The notes under the pieces are model-generated. The model saw only the letters and a program-made list of their open reading frames with translations. It did not search any database and was not told the origin of the DNA. Of a DNA stretch of 64,000 nt, positions 26,519-35,352 are shown one piece after another. Position 1 is the stretch's first letter, and each line of letters starts with the position of its first letter. This DNA comes from Bacillus sp. T3. Lineage in GTDB: Bacteria; Bacillota; Bacilli; Bacillales; Cytobacillaceae. Made by a program: the position numbers and the translations under genes. The stretch lies in assembly GCF_033449965.1 (NCBI RefSeq), contig NZ_CP137761.1:1860001-1924000 (forward strand), written 5' to 3'.

Positions 26519-26995
26519 CTAAAAAAGTTCAGTAACATCAATCTCAGAATATTGCATGTCAACGCTTTTGGGGATTTTTATTTCTAATACACTGTCTTTA
26601 TAGTTGGCGGTTGCACCTTTTTTCTTAACGATGGCAGGAAGGGTCAAACTGTGTTTGTCATCTTGGTTTGGAATATGCTCAATAATGATCTGATTTGCTG
26701 TATGACAGATTTTCATCGAGTTTAACCATTCTTCGGTTTGGATGTTTATTCGAACAAAAACATGTTCATGTGTATCAAAGATGGAATACTTCAAATCTGG
26801 AGAACTGGATGATTGGTAATTGGTTTCTGGAAATAGATTTTTGAACAGTTCTTGAGGGTTGGTCATACCCTCCATATGGCTAGACATCATTTTACCCATT
26901 ATTTCTTGGGTATACTTTTCCAATTGCTCAGGCTTCATGCCATTCATCATTTGCTTCATATTTTGGTTAAATGGAAATAAATTAAAAGGGAACAT
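26519..26995 (-). CDS. Hsp20/alpha-crystallin-like protein
   Basis: A 158-residue protein. The N-terminal 60 residues are Met-, Asn- and Phe-rich (MFPFNLFPFNQNMKQMMNG). The C-terminal half (about 70-155) is an alpha-crystallin domain with YSIFDTHEHVFVRINIQTEE and KGATANYKDSVLEIKIPK. The layout resembles GerT- or YocM-like small heat-shock relatives of Bacillus. A chaperone or spore-associated role is likely, but not shown. The 3' end meets the FixH-like gene with 21 bases between the stop codons. Confidence 0.7.
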   Translation of the reverse strand: MFPFNLFPFNQNMKQMMNGMKPEQLEKYTQEIMGKMMSSHMEGMTNPQELFKNLFPETNYQSSSSPDLKYSIFDTHEHVFVRINIQTEEWLNSMKICHTANQIIIEHIPNQDDKHSLTLPAIVKKKGATANYKDSVLEIKIPKSVDMQYSEIDVTELF

Positions 26996-27082
26996 GATGT
27001 TTACTTCCTTTCAGTTCACAACTATCATGTGATTTCATTTGGGTAGTTTATAATATGCACGACAAAGCCCAAACGTTAATAG

Positions 27083-27115
27083 AAAAAAGGAGCCTCCCAT
27101 TAGGAAGGCTCCTTT
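27083..27115 (-). terminator. Terminator of the MATE gene
   Basis: AAAGGAGCCT (27086-27095) pairs with AGGCTCCTTT (27106-27115), with a T-run on the minus strand. It begins inside the last codons of the MATE gene. Confidence 0.8.
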
Positions 27116-28467
27116 GCTGTAACAAATCTTGGATAGTGTTGGATCGACCAAAGTCTATAGCTAAGAAAGATTGCCCCGAACGCTAATCCAGAAATCAACC
27201 CCACCCAATAACCATATGGACCGAGATCCGAATATTTGGCTAAAAAATAACCTAATGGCAACCCAATCACCCAGTAGGAAACAAGAGCCATGATAAACGT
27301 AATATTAACATCTTTGTAGCCTCGTAACGCACCTTGAATCGGTGCTTGAATGGCATCGGATAGCTGGAAAAATAGGGCGTATAACAGAAAATGGGCTGTT
27401 AGCTTTTGAACGGATGGATCATCTGTATAAATTCCAGCGATTCCATCTCTAAATAATAATAGGATGAGCCCTGAGAAAAAGGCCATTATCACGGCAATCG
27501 TAATTCCCATTAAACTATAGACTTTGGCATCTTTAAGACGTTTAGCCCCAACTTCAAATCCAACGACTATCGTTAGTGCCATCGATATGCTAAGTGGAAT
27601 CATGTAAAGCAGTGAAGCGAAATTAATGGCTGACTGGTGGGAGGCGATTGTTGCAGTGTTAAATTCACTCATTAATAAGGTGACTGCCGAAAAAATACTC
27701 GTCTCAAAGAAAATAGCTAATCCAATCGGGATTCCAATGACCAATATTTCCTTCCACATTGAGATGGAAATGGAATAGAGCTTTCTAAAAACACCATACG
27801 ATTTAAATGGAACTAGTAGATGAATAATGGATATCGCAATAAACAAAATAATCCAGTAAGTAATGGCAGTAGCGTAGCCGGCTCCTACTCCACCAAGTTC
27901 AGGGAACCCCCATTTTCCAAAAATCAATAAGTAATTTAAAAAGATATTAATAGGTAGTGACATTAATGTAATAATCATCGATACCCTTGTTTTTCCAAGG
28001 GCATCAATGAAAGATCGAAGCAGATTAAAGACGAATAATGGAATCATTCCGGTGCTTAATGCAACTAAAAATTGCCTTGCAACAGCATGTACACCTTTTT
28101 CGAGCTGCATTTTATTTAATAGAGGATCTAATATAAAGGAACCAATTACAATTACGCTAATTGCGAGTAGTACTGACAGGTACACCCCTTGAATGACAGC
28201 GAAAGGCACTTTCTTTTCGTTTTTTGCTCCAACCAGTTGTGCAATGATAGGTGTGATAGCAAGCATGATACCGCTAAGACCAGTAAATATCGGTACCCAT
28301 AAAGAGGAACCAATTGCCACACCTGCTAAATCAATCGAATTATAATGGCCAGACATTGTAGTATCAAAAAAATTCATCATCATTAGTCCTACTTGAGTTA
28401 CAAGAATAGGAAGTAAGATGATTAATAACTGTTGGAGTTTTTCTTTAATAGTGGTTGTTTTTTTCAT
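27100..28467 (-). CDS. MATE family efflux transporter
   Basis: A 455-residue membrane protein with 12 predicted helices in two six-helix halves, the normal MATE length. QVGLMMMNFFDTTMSGHYNS and PIIAQLVGAKNEKKVP lie in the first half, and the second half repeats VGFEVGAKRLKDAK. It would export cationic drugs or metabolites using a sodium or proton gradient. It has its own terminator and no linked regulator. Confidence 0.92.
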   Translation of the reverse strand: MKKTTTIKEKLQQLLIILLPILVTQVGLMMMNFFDTTMSGHYNSIDLAGVAIGSSLWVPIFTGLSGIMLAITPIIAQLVGAKNEKKVPFAVIQGVYLSVLLAISVIVIGSFILDPLLNKMQLEKGVHAVARQFLVALSTGMIPLFVFNLLRSFIDALGKTRVSMIITLMSLPINIFLNYLLIFGKWGFPELGGVGAGYATAITYWIILFIAISIIHLLVPFKSYGVFRKLYSISISMWKEILVIGIPIGLAIFFETSIFSAVTLLMSEFNTATIASHQSAINFASLLYMIPLSISMALTIVVGFEVGAKRLKDAKVYSLMGITIAVIMAFFSGLILLLFRDGIAGIYTDDPSVQKLTAHFLLYALFFQLSDAIQAPIQGALRGYKDVNITFIMALVSYWVIGLPLGYFLAKYSDLGPYGYWVGLISGLAFGAIFLSYRLWSIQHYPRFVTAKEPS

Positions 28468-28591
28468 GGAAGTTGCCTCAATTTCTATATAATAAAATAC
28501 AGTGAAGATTATACCATACTTCTCTTCCGTTCATGATTCAATAATCCTCACATATAATGGTTGAAAAGGGTTAGTCGTGAGGTGAAAACGA

Positions 28592-28747
28592 ATGGCATAT
28601 CCTGGTTCAAAGGGCTGGTATGTAGGTGAATTAAAGAAGCTAGGCATCTCTAAACATCCGATTGAACGGAAAAAACTAGAACTATATAAAACCTTTATTG
28701 TTCGGAACTTGTATAAGGAAATTGTAGATAATAAGGAAAAAGAATGA
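28592..28747 (+). CDS. DUF2639 family peptide (YflJ-like)
   Basis: A 51-residue basic peptide starting MAYPGSKGWYVGELKKLGIS, then HPIERKKLELYKTFIVRNLY, matching small Bacillus proteins of the DUF2639/YflJ type. GTGAGGTG lies seven bases before the ATG. No function is known. Followed 55 bases on by another 51-residue gene, with which it may be cotranscribed. Confidence 0.75.
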   Translation: MAYPGSKGWYVGELKKLGISKHPIERKKLELYKTFIVRNLYKEIVDNKEKE

Positions 28748-28802
28748 AAATGCCTCCCATTGTGAATTATATGAATATTATTCTATAAGGGGAGCGATCC
28801 AA

Positions 28803-28958
28803 TTGAGCTATAAATTAAATCGAATCAATCCGAATCAAACTCAGGTCTTTTTCCTAGATGGTCGATTTGAAACGTTAACGAATGAAGAATTAGATTCTTT
28901 TTTAACAGAGATGGGCGAAGAGGAATCGATATCAGTCCAACTGAACCAAGAACTATAA
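28803..28958 (+). CDS. 51-residue acidic peptide
   Basis: Begins at TTG behind AAGGGGAGCG. The product starts MSYKLNRINPNQTQVFFLDG and ends in an acidic TEMGEEESISVQLNQEL. I do not recognise a family. The strong ribosome-binding site, clean stop and terminator directly downstream support a real gene. Its partner is the YflJ-like peptide upstream. Confidence 0.6.
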   Translation: MSYKLNRINPNQTQVFFLDGRFETLTNEELDSFLTEMGEEESISVQLNQEL

Positions 28959-28960
28959 AT

Positions 28961-28988
28961 AAACGCTCCGAATAAATTCGGAGCGTTA
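28961..28988. terminator. Terminator between the small-peptide gene and the GNAT gene
   Basis: AACGCTCCGAA and TTCGGAGCGTT form an 11-bp stem with a four-base loop. The T-run is weak, so it may work only partially in either direction. Confidence 0.7.
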
Positions 28989-29015
28989 GTTATTGAATGG
29001 AACTTATCTCGTTGC

Positions 29016-29570
29016 TTATGCCAATTGTGACGATTCTTGTTGCTGTGGATTTGTTCGTAAGACATGGAATGTGTATTGGTCCTTTGAAATCTCAAATAAA
29101 TCATACACGATTCCATCCGCGTTAATTTGATCATATAAGTGTTGTCTTGATTCATTAGCATTCATCACATATGGCAGTTTTTGCGCAGCTTTAATGGAAC
29201 GAATATTTGTTTTCCGAATGCGCATAAAAATATGTTCGATACCTAATTCAAAGAAAAGTTCCTCAAAGAAAGCGTCCTTTGCAGGTTTATTATAGCCTTT
29301 ACCGTGATATGGTTTACCGAGCCAAGTTCCCAAAAATCCAGCGTTATCTTGAATATCGAACAAATTTATCGTCCCAATTGGAGCGCCCCACTCGTCAAGA
29401 ATCGTTCGTGAAATCAATTCACCGCGTTCTTCTGCTTCAATTGTTTGCTTCGTAATAAAGACAAACTCATCGTAGCAATCCGCTTTATGGCGCACAAAAG
29501 GGAAGACTTCTGGGTGCGTCATTAAATCATACAAAGCATGACAGTCATGAAGATCCCGCTTCTTGAGCAT
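29016..29570 (-). CDS. GNAT family N-acetyltransferase
   Basis: A 184-residue acetyltransferase. ATG 29570 is chosen because GGAGGGG lies six bases upstream; an open reading frame continues to 29717, but that part reads through palindromic non-coding sequence. The acetyl-CoA site is LGTWLGKPYHGKGYNKPA (Q/R-x-x-G-x-G/A-like), followed by HIFMRIRKTNIRSIKAAQKL, typical of the RimJ/RimL-like group that acetylates amino groups. The leader carries mutually exclusive hairpins (separate entry), so expression may be RNA-controlled. Confidence 0.85.
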   Translation of the reverse strand: MLKKRDLHDCHALYDLMTHPEVFPFVRHKADCYDEFVFITKQTIEAEERGELISRTILDEWGAPIGTINLFDIQDNAGFLGTWLGKPYHGKGYNKPAKDAFFEELFFELGIEHIFMRIRKTNIRSIKAAQKLPYVMNANESRQHLYDQINADGIVYDLFEISKDQYTFHVLRTNPQQQESSQLA

Positions 29571-29633
29571 GCAAACCCCTCCAAATAAGGGCGTGTCGAA
29601 CTCGAACCCATGCCAAAATACACGTCGGTCCGT

Positions 29634-29707
29634 CCCACCCTCGAAATTTTTTGTGTTGCTAAAAAATTTCGGGTGGGAATCGAACCCACTAGGACCAGTT
29701 AACTGGT
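29634..29707 (-). promoter_or_regulatory. Structured leader with mutually exclusive hairpins upstream of the GNAT gene
   Basis: CCCACCC-tc-GAAATTTTTT (29634-29652) pairs with AAAAAATTTC-GGGTGGG (29661-29677), a 17-bp bulged stem. GTGGG (29673-29677) instead can pair with CCCAC (29685-29689) across AATCGAA, an exact tRNA T-arm shape (5-bp stem, 7-base loop). Both cannot form at once. Next comes a perfect 14-bp palindrome, ACCAGTTAACTGGT (29694-29707). Read on the minus strand these precede the GNAT start codon. No complete tRNA can be folded here. Confidence 0.5.
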
Positions 29708-29849
29708 GGCGCACCATTTGCCTTCCCTAATCACTTCATATATGGAATTGTGTAATAAAAAAATACTCTTCAATTCGTATAATACAAGAAAATAATTGAA
29801 AATGATATAGGTATTTTTATGAAATTTTCAACTGATTTATTCTTGTTGT

Positions 29850-30989
29850 TCACTGCTTTTTCAAATTTTTCACATAGACAAATTCGCCATTTATCATGGT
29901 CCATTTTGGGGTGGCTAGAAAGTGGAAAGGATGGTGAGTCCATAGCACAAGATCCGCGTCTTTTCCGACTTCAATGCTCCCTAATATATCATCAACTTGA
30001 AGATTTCTTGCTGGTAATATTGTAATTCCTTCCAAAGCTTTTTGCTCCGATAGTCCTTCGCGAACGGCTAAAGCTGCACATATGTTTAAGTATTGTATGG
30101 GCGTATAAGGGTGATCGGTTATAATCGAAACTTCAATACCATGATTGGTTAGTTCCTGATATGTTTTCCATGTCTTGTTTTTTAATTCAACCTTTGAACG
30201 ACGTGTTAAAGTGGGGCCAACTGAAACTTTTAAGTTCATAGATGCTAATTCAGATGCAATTAAATGCCCTTCGGTACAATGTTCAATCCTAAGGTCGAGA
30301 TCAAATTCTTTTGCTAGGCGAACAGCTGATAAAATATCATCGGCGCGGTGGGCATGAATCCGTACGGGAATTTCTCTGTTTAATGCTTTTACTAAAGGCT
30401 GAATTCTCAAGGATAATTCAGGATTCTCAACACGTTTTGCATTGTAAAATGCCTCTCTTAGCAATCCCATAATTCCCATTCGCGTCATTGAATCCTGGCT
30501 CCCATTGCTGTGAATTCGTTTTGGGTTCTCACCAAATGCAATTTTTAGGCCAGCGGTTTCTTTGACAATCATTTTATTAATGTTATTTCCGCTGGTCTTT
30601 ATGACAGATGTCGTTCCACCAATAACATTCGAGCTACCAGGCATAATATGAACCGTTGTAATGCCGTATTTAACTGCATCAACAAATGCAGGATCGAGGG
30701 GATAAACTCCATCTATGGCGCGAACATGAGGGGTTAGGGGTTCAATTGTTTCATTCGCATCATTACCAGCCCATCCCGTTCCTTCATCGTATAATCCTAA
30801 ATGGGTATGAACATCAATGAAACCGGGAAATAAGAATCCCCCGACACAGTCAATGATTCTGGTATTTGAATCTGCAGGCAAATTAGCACCGATTTTAGAG
30901 ATGATTTCATTTTCAATTAATACATCACCTCTTTGGATGGGAGATGATGTTATTGGATAAATATATGCGTTCTTTAATAGTGTTTTCAT
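29850..30989 (-). CDS. Amidohydrolase family protein
   Basis: About 379 residues from ATG 30989 (the longer reading to 31031 lacks a site). It is a metal-dependent hydrolase with the TIM-barrel and composite beta-sandwich typical of imidazolonepropionase-like amidohydrolases. FPGFIDVHTHLGLYDEG gives the HxH ligands, RIHAHRADD and RIEHCTEGH give further His, and IITDHPYTP the catalytic Asp. The end DADLVLWTHHPF closes the sandwich. The substrate is unknown (a cyclic amide or similar). It is apparently monocistronic. Confidence 0.88.
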   Translation of the reverse strand: MKTLLKNAYIYPITSSPIQRGDVLIENEIISKIGANLPADSNTRIIDCVGGFLFPGFIDVHTHLGLYDEGTGWAGNDANETIEPLTPHVRAIDGVYPLDPAFVDAVKYGITTVHIMPGSSNVIGGTTSVIKTSGNNINKMIVKETAGLKIAFGENPKRIHSNGSQDSMTRMGIMGLLREAFYNAKRVENPELSLRIQPLVKALNREIPVRIHAHRADDILSAVRLAKEFDLDLRIEHCTEGHLIASELASMNLKVSVGPTLTRRSKVELKNKTWKTYQELTNHGIEVSIITDHPYTPIQYLNICAALAVREGLSEQKALEGITILPARNLQVDDILGSIEVGKDADLVLWTHHPFHFLATPKWTMINGEFVYVKNLKKQ

Positions 30990-31093
30990 GCTGAATCGGT
31001 CCTTATGAGAGTAATATTTAGCGCAAGTCATACCTTTATTATGGGTAAGTCATTCGTTTATTACTAATGTATGCCAATACTTTTGTCAAATTT

Positions 31094-31873
31094 CTAAAAT
31101 ATCCCGATTCGTTGTAAAATAATAATAGCGGCACCAAGTAACCAAACATAGACGGCGAACATTTTTAATGATCTCTTTTTAAGAAACTGAATCATGCCAA
31201 CTACAGCTAAATAACCAAATAGTGCTGAGGAGAGTGTTGCCACAAATAGGCTGCTAAAGGATATGACTTCTGGTTGTTCATTGACCATCTTTGCAAACTG
31301 CAAAAATATCCCTCCTGCAATGACAGGTATTGATAGTAAGAAAGAAAAATAGGCTGCTGTTTCACGATCGAGTTTTCTAAAGAGACCTGCAGCAATCGTT
31401 AATCCAGAGCGCGAAATAGCTGGAAAAATGGCAGCTGCTTGAAATGTTCCAATGAATAAGGCATCAGCATAGCCGATATTATGTGTTTTCTTGGCACCAG
31501 TTTTAACGCTATCAGCCATCCACAGAATTGCACCTGTAATAATAAATTCCCATCCAATTGTTTTACCTGTTTTTGAAATGGATTCAAATAAATCATCAAA
31601 CAGAAAACCGATTACTACTGCAGGAATCGTTCCTACTACTAAAATTGTAGATTGCCTACTAAAGGGCTGTTTAATAATATTCAGTAAGTCTTGTTTATAA
31701 ACGATGATGACAGCGATCAATGTACCGATATGAAGCATCGTATCAAGAAATAGACCTGCTTCGTCAAGTTGAAATAGATGTCTTCCTAAATAAAGGTGCC
31801 CGGTGCTTGAAATTGGTAAAAATTCAGTCAATCCTTGTATGATTCCAAGAATAAACGCTTCAAATGTAGACAT
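31094..31873 (-). CDS. uppP: Undecaprenyl-diphosphatase UppP/BacA
   Basis: A 259-residue integral membrane phosphatase with about eight helices. It recycles undecaprenyl pyrophosphate to the monophosphate carrier for cell-wall synthesis and confers bacitracin tolerance. The two signatures are present: GLTEFLPISSTGHLYL near the start and FPAISRSGLTIAAGLF in the middle. The start ATG 31873 follows AAGGACGG. The longer frame to 31942 is rejected. No operon partner. Confidence 0.93.
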   Translation of the reverse strand: MSTFEAFILGIIQGLTEFLPISSTGHLYLGRHLFQLDEAGLFLDTMLHIGTLIAVIIVYKQDLLNIIKQPFSRQSTILVVGTIPAVVIGFLFDDLFESISKTGKTIGWEFIITGAILWMADSVKTGAKKTHNIGYADALFIGTFQAAAIFPAISRSGLTIAAGLFRKLDRETAAYFSFLLSIPVIAGGIFLQFAKMVNEQPEVISFSSLFVATLSSALFGYLAVVGMIQFLKKRSLKMFAVYVWLLGAAIIILQRIGIF

Positions 31874-31976
31874 ATTCTTATCCGTCCTTATCAAATTTCT
31901 TGTCTTATATCCGTTACTAAAAATGTATTTCAATTTGTCCAAATCAAGAACCTATTGATTTGACCTTAGTGAAACT

Positions 31977-32009
31977 ATTACGGGGAACATCCGTAATAAA
32001 TACTATAAT
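31977..32009 (+). promoter_or_regulatory. Operator-like inverted repeat and -10 box upstream of the yxlEFG-like module
   Basis: ATTACGG (31977-31983) and CCGTAAT (31991-31997) form a perfect inverted repeat with a seven-base spacer. TATAAT follows at 32004-32009. The repeat occupies the place of a -35 box, which fits an activator or an ECF-type recognition element more than plain SigA. Confidence 0.45.
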
Positions 32010-32044
32010 CTGGAACTATATTTAATTTATTGGAGGGAACTGCA

Positions 32045-32368
32045 ATGCCAACAAATGAGGAACGTACTTGGGCTGCTGTTATTTATGGGATAAGTTTTTT
32101 TACTGTATTTATCGGTCCAGTGGTAATTTGGTTGATTAAAAGGAATGAATCGGAATTTATCGATTATCACGGAAAGGAATATTTGAATTTTCTTATTTCC
32201 TACACAGTTTATTCTATTGTCAGTATGGTGTTAATGCTCGTTTTGGTCGGTTTTATTCTTGTTTGGCTCGTCGGGGTATTAGCGTTTATCTTTACGATCG
32301 TTGCGGCGATAAAGGCATATGAAGGAGAGGATTATCGCATTCCGTTTGTCTTTCGATTGATTCGTTAA
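32045..32368 (+). CDS. DUF4870 domain-containing membrane protein
   Basis: A 107-residue protein starting at ATG 32045 behind TTGGAGGGA. It has three transmembrane segments and the typical Asn/Trp-rich opening MPTNEERTWAAVIYGISFF, then FIDYHGKEYLNFLISYTVYS. DUF4870 proteins are small Tic20-like membrane proteins of unknown function. It is the first gene of an operon with a PLDc_N protein and an ABC exporter, spacing 19 bases to the next gene. Confidence 0.88.
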   Translation: MPTNEERTWAAVIYGISFFTVFIGPVVIWLIKRNESEFIDYHGKEYLNFLISYTVYSIVSMVLMLVLVGFILVWLVGVLAFIFTIVAAIKAYEGEDYRIPFVFRLIR

Positions 32369-32387
32369 CAAAAAGGAGAGGAATTAG

Positions 32388-32588
32388 ATGGAAGTATTGG
32401 GGAATTTTAATCTTGCTATTTTGCTCCCTATATTAATCATCCAATTGATTTTGTTAGTGGTTGCCCTTGTTGATATTATTAGGTCAGAAAAAACCAATGG
32501 TCCAAAATGGATTTGGGTGTTAATTATTATTTTTATTAATATTATTGGTCCTATCCTTTATTTTGTCATCGGAAGGAGGAACCATTAA
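32388..32588 (+). CDS. PLDc N-terminal domain protein (YxlE-like)
   Basis: A 66-residue protein with two transmembrane helices and the conserved QLILLVVALVDIIR and GPKWIWVLIIIFINIIGPIL pattern of the phospholipase D N-terminal domain. In B. subtilis YxlE has this domain and sits next to YxlF and YxlG, where it forms part of the SigY anti-sigma module. The same order follows here, but no sigY or yxlCD is present. Its stop overlaps the ABC ATPase start by one base. Confidence 0.88.
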   Translation: MEVLGNFNLAILLPILIIQLILLVVALVDIIRSEKTNGPKWIWVLIIIFINIIGPILYFVIGRRNH

Positions 32589-33497
32589 TGTCAGTTGTAA
32601 GTGTAATCGGGTTAAAAAAAAGCTTTAAGGACAAAGAAGTCATTGCAGATGTAGACTTTTCTTTATCTACCTGGAAAATGTACTGCCCTAATCGGTCCAA
32701 ATGGAGCTGGTAAAACAACCATATTACGCATGTTATCTGGACTAATCAAACCATCTGCTGGGACAATTCAATTCCATGGAGATCATATTCAAGGTGATTT
32801 TCGTAAATACATAGGATATTTACCTCAATTTCCGCATTTTTATGAATGGATGACAGGCCAAGAATTCCTTCAATACGTTGGTCGTTTAGGTGGTTTATCA
32901 AAAGATAAGGCTAGTGAGCGTTCTAAGGAATTATTGACCTTAGTCGGTTTACAGGAAGCAAACAAGCAGAGAATTGGAAAATATTCAGGTGGGATGAAGC
33001 AGCGATTGGGCATCGCGCAAGCAATTATTCATGAACCAAGGCTTGTCATGTTAGATGAGCCTGTTTCGGCCCTCGATCCATTTGGTCGGCGGGAGGTATT
33101 GGATCTATTAGAAAAATTAAAACAAAACACAACGATCCTTTTTTCTACCCATATACTAAATGACGCTGAATCGGTATGCGATCATATTCTTTTCTTACAT
33201 AAGGGAAAAATTGTTGAATCTGGTTCCATGGTTGATCTGCAAGCTAAATACCAGCAAGCGAAGATTATTCTTGAGTTTCAAGGCGGAATAGGTGAATACC
33301 TTCCGATATTATCAGCACATGACTTTATCCAATCATGCACTATTGATGGAAATCAAGTGACCATCGTAGTCAAAAGTTTAGAAGATTCGAAAGCGATCCT
33401 ATTAAGAGAAATTGCCGATAAAAATTGGCCGCTTATTAGGTTTGAAGTGGGACGCTTAACGTTAGAAGACGTATTTTTGGAGGTGGTGAAAAAATGA
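32588..33497 (+). pseudogene. ABC transporter ATP-binding protein (YxlF-like; frameshifted)
   Basis: The ATG at 32588 overlaps the YxlE-like stop and opens MSVVSVIGLKKSFKDKEVIA, a normal ABC ATPase start. At CCTGG (32670-32674) one extra base breaks the frame. Removing it gives STGKCTALIGPNGAGKTT (Walker A) and continues to 33497. Further motifs are YSGGMKQRLGIAQ (signature), RLVMLDEPVSALDP (Walker B) and FSTHILNDAE. The rebuilt length is about 303 residues. It pairs with the downstream permease, with a four-base overlap. I take the shift to be a sequence error. Confidence 0.85.
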
Positions 33498-34270
33498 GCC
33501 AGTGGCTAACGATCCTTCAAAAGGAAATTCTTGAAATGTGGCGTAATTTCAAATGGATTTGGTTTCCCATCTCTTTTGTTTTACTAGGGGCTTCAGAACC
33601 AATAACAACGTACTATATGCCAACTATCCTTGACTCATTCGGTGATCTTCCTGAAGGGGCTGTGATTGAACTTCCAACACCTGCTCCAGCTGAGATTTTA
33701 TTTCAAAGTATTAGTCAATACAATACACTAGGTATTCTAATCATTGTATTAGCATCTATGGGGATTATCGCAGCAGAGCGGAAAAGTGGAGTAGCCGAGT
33801 TAATATTGGTCAAACCGGCTTCCTATTCTTCGTATATCCTAGCTAAATGGTTTGGCGCCCTTATATTAGTATTGGTTTCATATTTGGTTGGTCTTTTCAC
33901 TAGTTGGTATTATGTGATGATTTTATTTGAACAAATACCATTTACCGACTTGCTTGTAGCTTACGGACTTTTCGCATTATGGCTGACAGTTGTTTTAACC
34001 ATTACGATTTTCTTTAATGCCATGTTTAAGTCCCCAGGAGTGGTCGGATTCATTTCCCTTGCATGTGTCATTATTCTAAATTTAATTACTAGCACCTTTT
34101 CACATCGGTTAGAATGGAGTCCGGCACAGCTACCAGGCTATACCAGTTCCTATCTAGTATCTGGTAAGCTAGCACATGAAGCTGTGGGTGCAATTTCTAT
34201 TTCAGCCCTTGTTATCTTCATTCTCCTTGGATTGTCAATTTTTATTTTTAAAAATAAAGAAATGGCATAG
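33494..34270 (+). CDS. ABC transporter permease (YxlG-like)
   Basis: A 258-residue ABC-2 type permease with about six helices. It begins SQWLTILQKEILEMWRNFKW, followed by the large loop typical of the group and IIAAERKSGVAELILVKPAS before the fourth helix, a feature of the NosY/YxlG family. It overlaps the ATPase gene by four bases and should form the exporter with it. The transported compound is unknown; YxlFG in B. subtilis is likewise uncharacterised. Confidence 0.88.
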   Translation: MSQWLTILQKEILEMWRNFKWIWFPISFVLLGASEPITTYYMPTILDSFGDLPEGAVIELPTPAPAEILFQSISQYNTLGILIIVLASMGIIAAERKSGVAELILVKPASYSSYILAKWFGALILVLVSYLVGLFTSWYYVMILFEQIPFTDLLVAYGLFALWLTVVLTITIFFNAMFKSPGVVGFISLACVIILNLITSTFSHRLEWSPAQLPGYTSSYLVSGKLAHEAVGAISISALVIFILLGLSIFIFKNKEMA

Positions 34271-34372
34271 CCCTGAAAAGGCATTTCAATCAACATTATT
34301 TTTAAATAATGGTAGAATATAAATATTACCAAAAATAAGATGATTGTTTTTGAAATGAAGGGAAGAGGCAAC

Positions 34373-35218
34373 GTGTTAAATCATGTCGGATTGGTGTTGG
34401 AAGGAGGAGGAATGCGCGGTGTTTATACAGCGGGTGTTCTTGAAAGCTTTTTAGAGCATGAAATCTCTTTTCCGTATGTTATTGGCGTTTCTGCTGGTGC
34501 TGCAAATGCAGCTTCCTATTTATCAAAGCAGAAGGGAAGAAATCGAACGGTAAACATAAATTATGTAACCGATCCACGGTACATTTCGTGGCGTAATTTT
34601 CTCAAAAACAGACAGTTTTTTGGAATGGATTTTATATTTGATGAAATTCCTAATAAACTTGTACCTTATGATTACGATGCATTTTATCAAAACAATGCTG
34701 AGTTCGTAATTGGAACGACCGATTGCCATAGCGGAAATCCAGTTTACTATTCCAAACAAGATTATGGTCAGGATTTGCTAACCGTCCTGAGGGCATCAAG
34801 CTCGCTTCCGTTTATTGCAAAGGAGATTCCTTTTAGGGATAAAGTCTTGCTTGATGGTGGAATAAGTGACCCGATTCCGATCAAAAAAGCACAAGAGGAT
34901 GGCTTTCAGAAAAATATCGTTGTGCTAACGAGAAATCAAGGGTATCAAAAAAAACCGTCGCGCTTTCAATTCCTTGTAAAAGGAAAGTATCCTGAATACA
35001 CTGGATTACAAGCGGCACTACATCGGCGTTATCAAAAGTACAATAACACACTTTTATATCTTGAAGAGGAAGAGAAGAAAGGAAATGTGTTGATTATCCG
35101 TCCGACTGAACCAGTTGAGGTTGGGAGAATGGAACGAAAGCCAGAAAAACTAAACAAGCTTTATGAATCTGGTTATCAGGATGGTTTGCGCTCTATTCAA
35201 TCCATTTTATCATGGTAA
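34373..35218 (+). CDS. Patatin-like phospholipase family protein
   Basis: A 281-residue serine hydrolase from GTG 34373 behind GAAGGGAAGAGG. The oxyanion hole is EGGGMRGVYTAGVL, the nucleophile is in GVSAGAANA, and the catalytic Asp is in LLDGGISDPIPIK, together the Ser-Asp dyad of patatins. The C-terminal 90 residues are helical. It likely cleaves phospholipid acyl chains in the cytoplasm or at the membrane. Not in an operon; strong terminator follows. Confidence 0.9.
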   Translation: MLNHVGLVLEGGGMRGVYTAGVLESFLEHEISFPYVIGVSAGAANAASYLSKQKGRNRTVNINYVTDPRYISWRNFLKNRQFFGMDFIFDEIPNKLVPYDYDAFYQNNAEFVIGTTDCHSGNPVYYSKQDYGQDLLTVLRASSSLPFIAKEIPFRDKVLLDGGISDPIPIKKAQEDGFQKNIVVLTRNQGYQKKPSRFQFLVKGKYPEYTGLQAALHRRYQKYNNTLLYLEEEEKKGNVLIIRPTEPVEVGRMERKPEKLNKLYESGYQDGLRSIQSILSW

Positions 35219-35266
35219 AAAGCCTGAAGTGCGGTTGCAATAAAAGCCACACTTCAGGTTTTTTAT
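35217..35266 (+). terminator. Terminator of the patatin gene
   Basis: AAAAAGCCTGAAGTG pairs with CACTTCAGGTTTTTT around a 17-base loop, ending in a T-run. Confidence 0.85.
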
Positions 35267-35352
35267 TTATATGGTTGCTTGAAAAGACTCATGAATAGTG
35301 GGAAAACATAATAGAATGGTACAAAGCATAGAAAAAGACAAGGAGAAATAAG

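Noticed and set aside
29673..29689. tRNA gene suggested by a perfect T-arm
   Set aside because: No acceptor, D-arm or seven-base anticodon loop can be built around it; only the T-arm shape is present.
29571..29717. N-terminal extension of the GNAT protein
   Set aside because: The open frame reads through palindromes and a T-arm mimic; the real start at 29570 has a strong ribosome-binding site.
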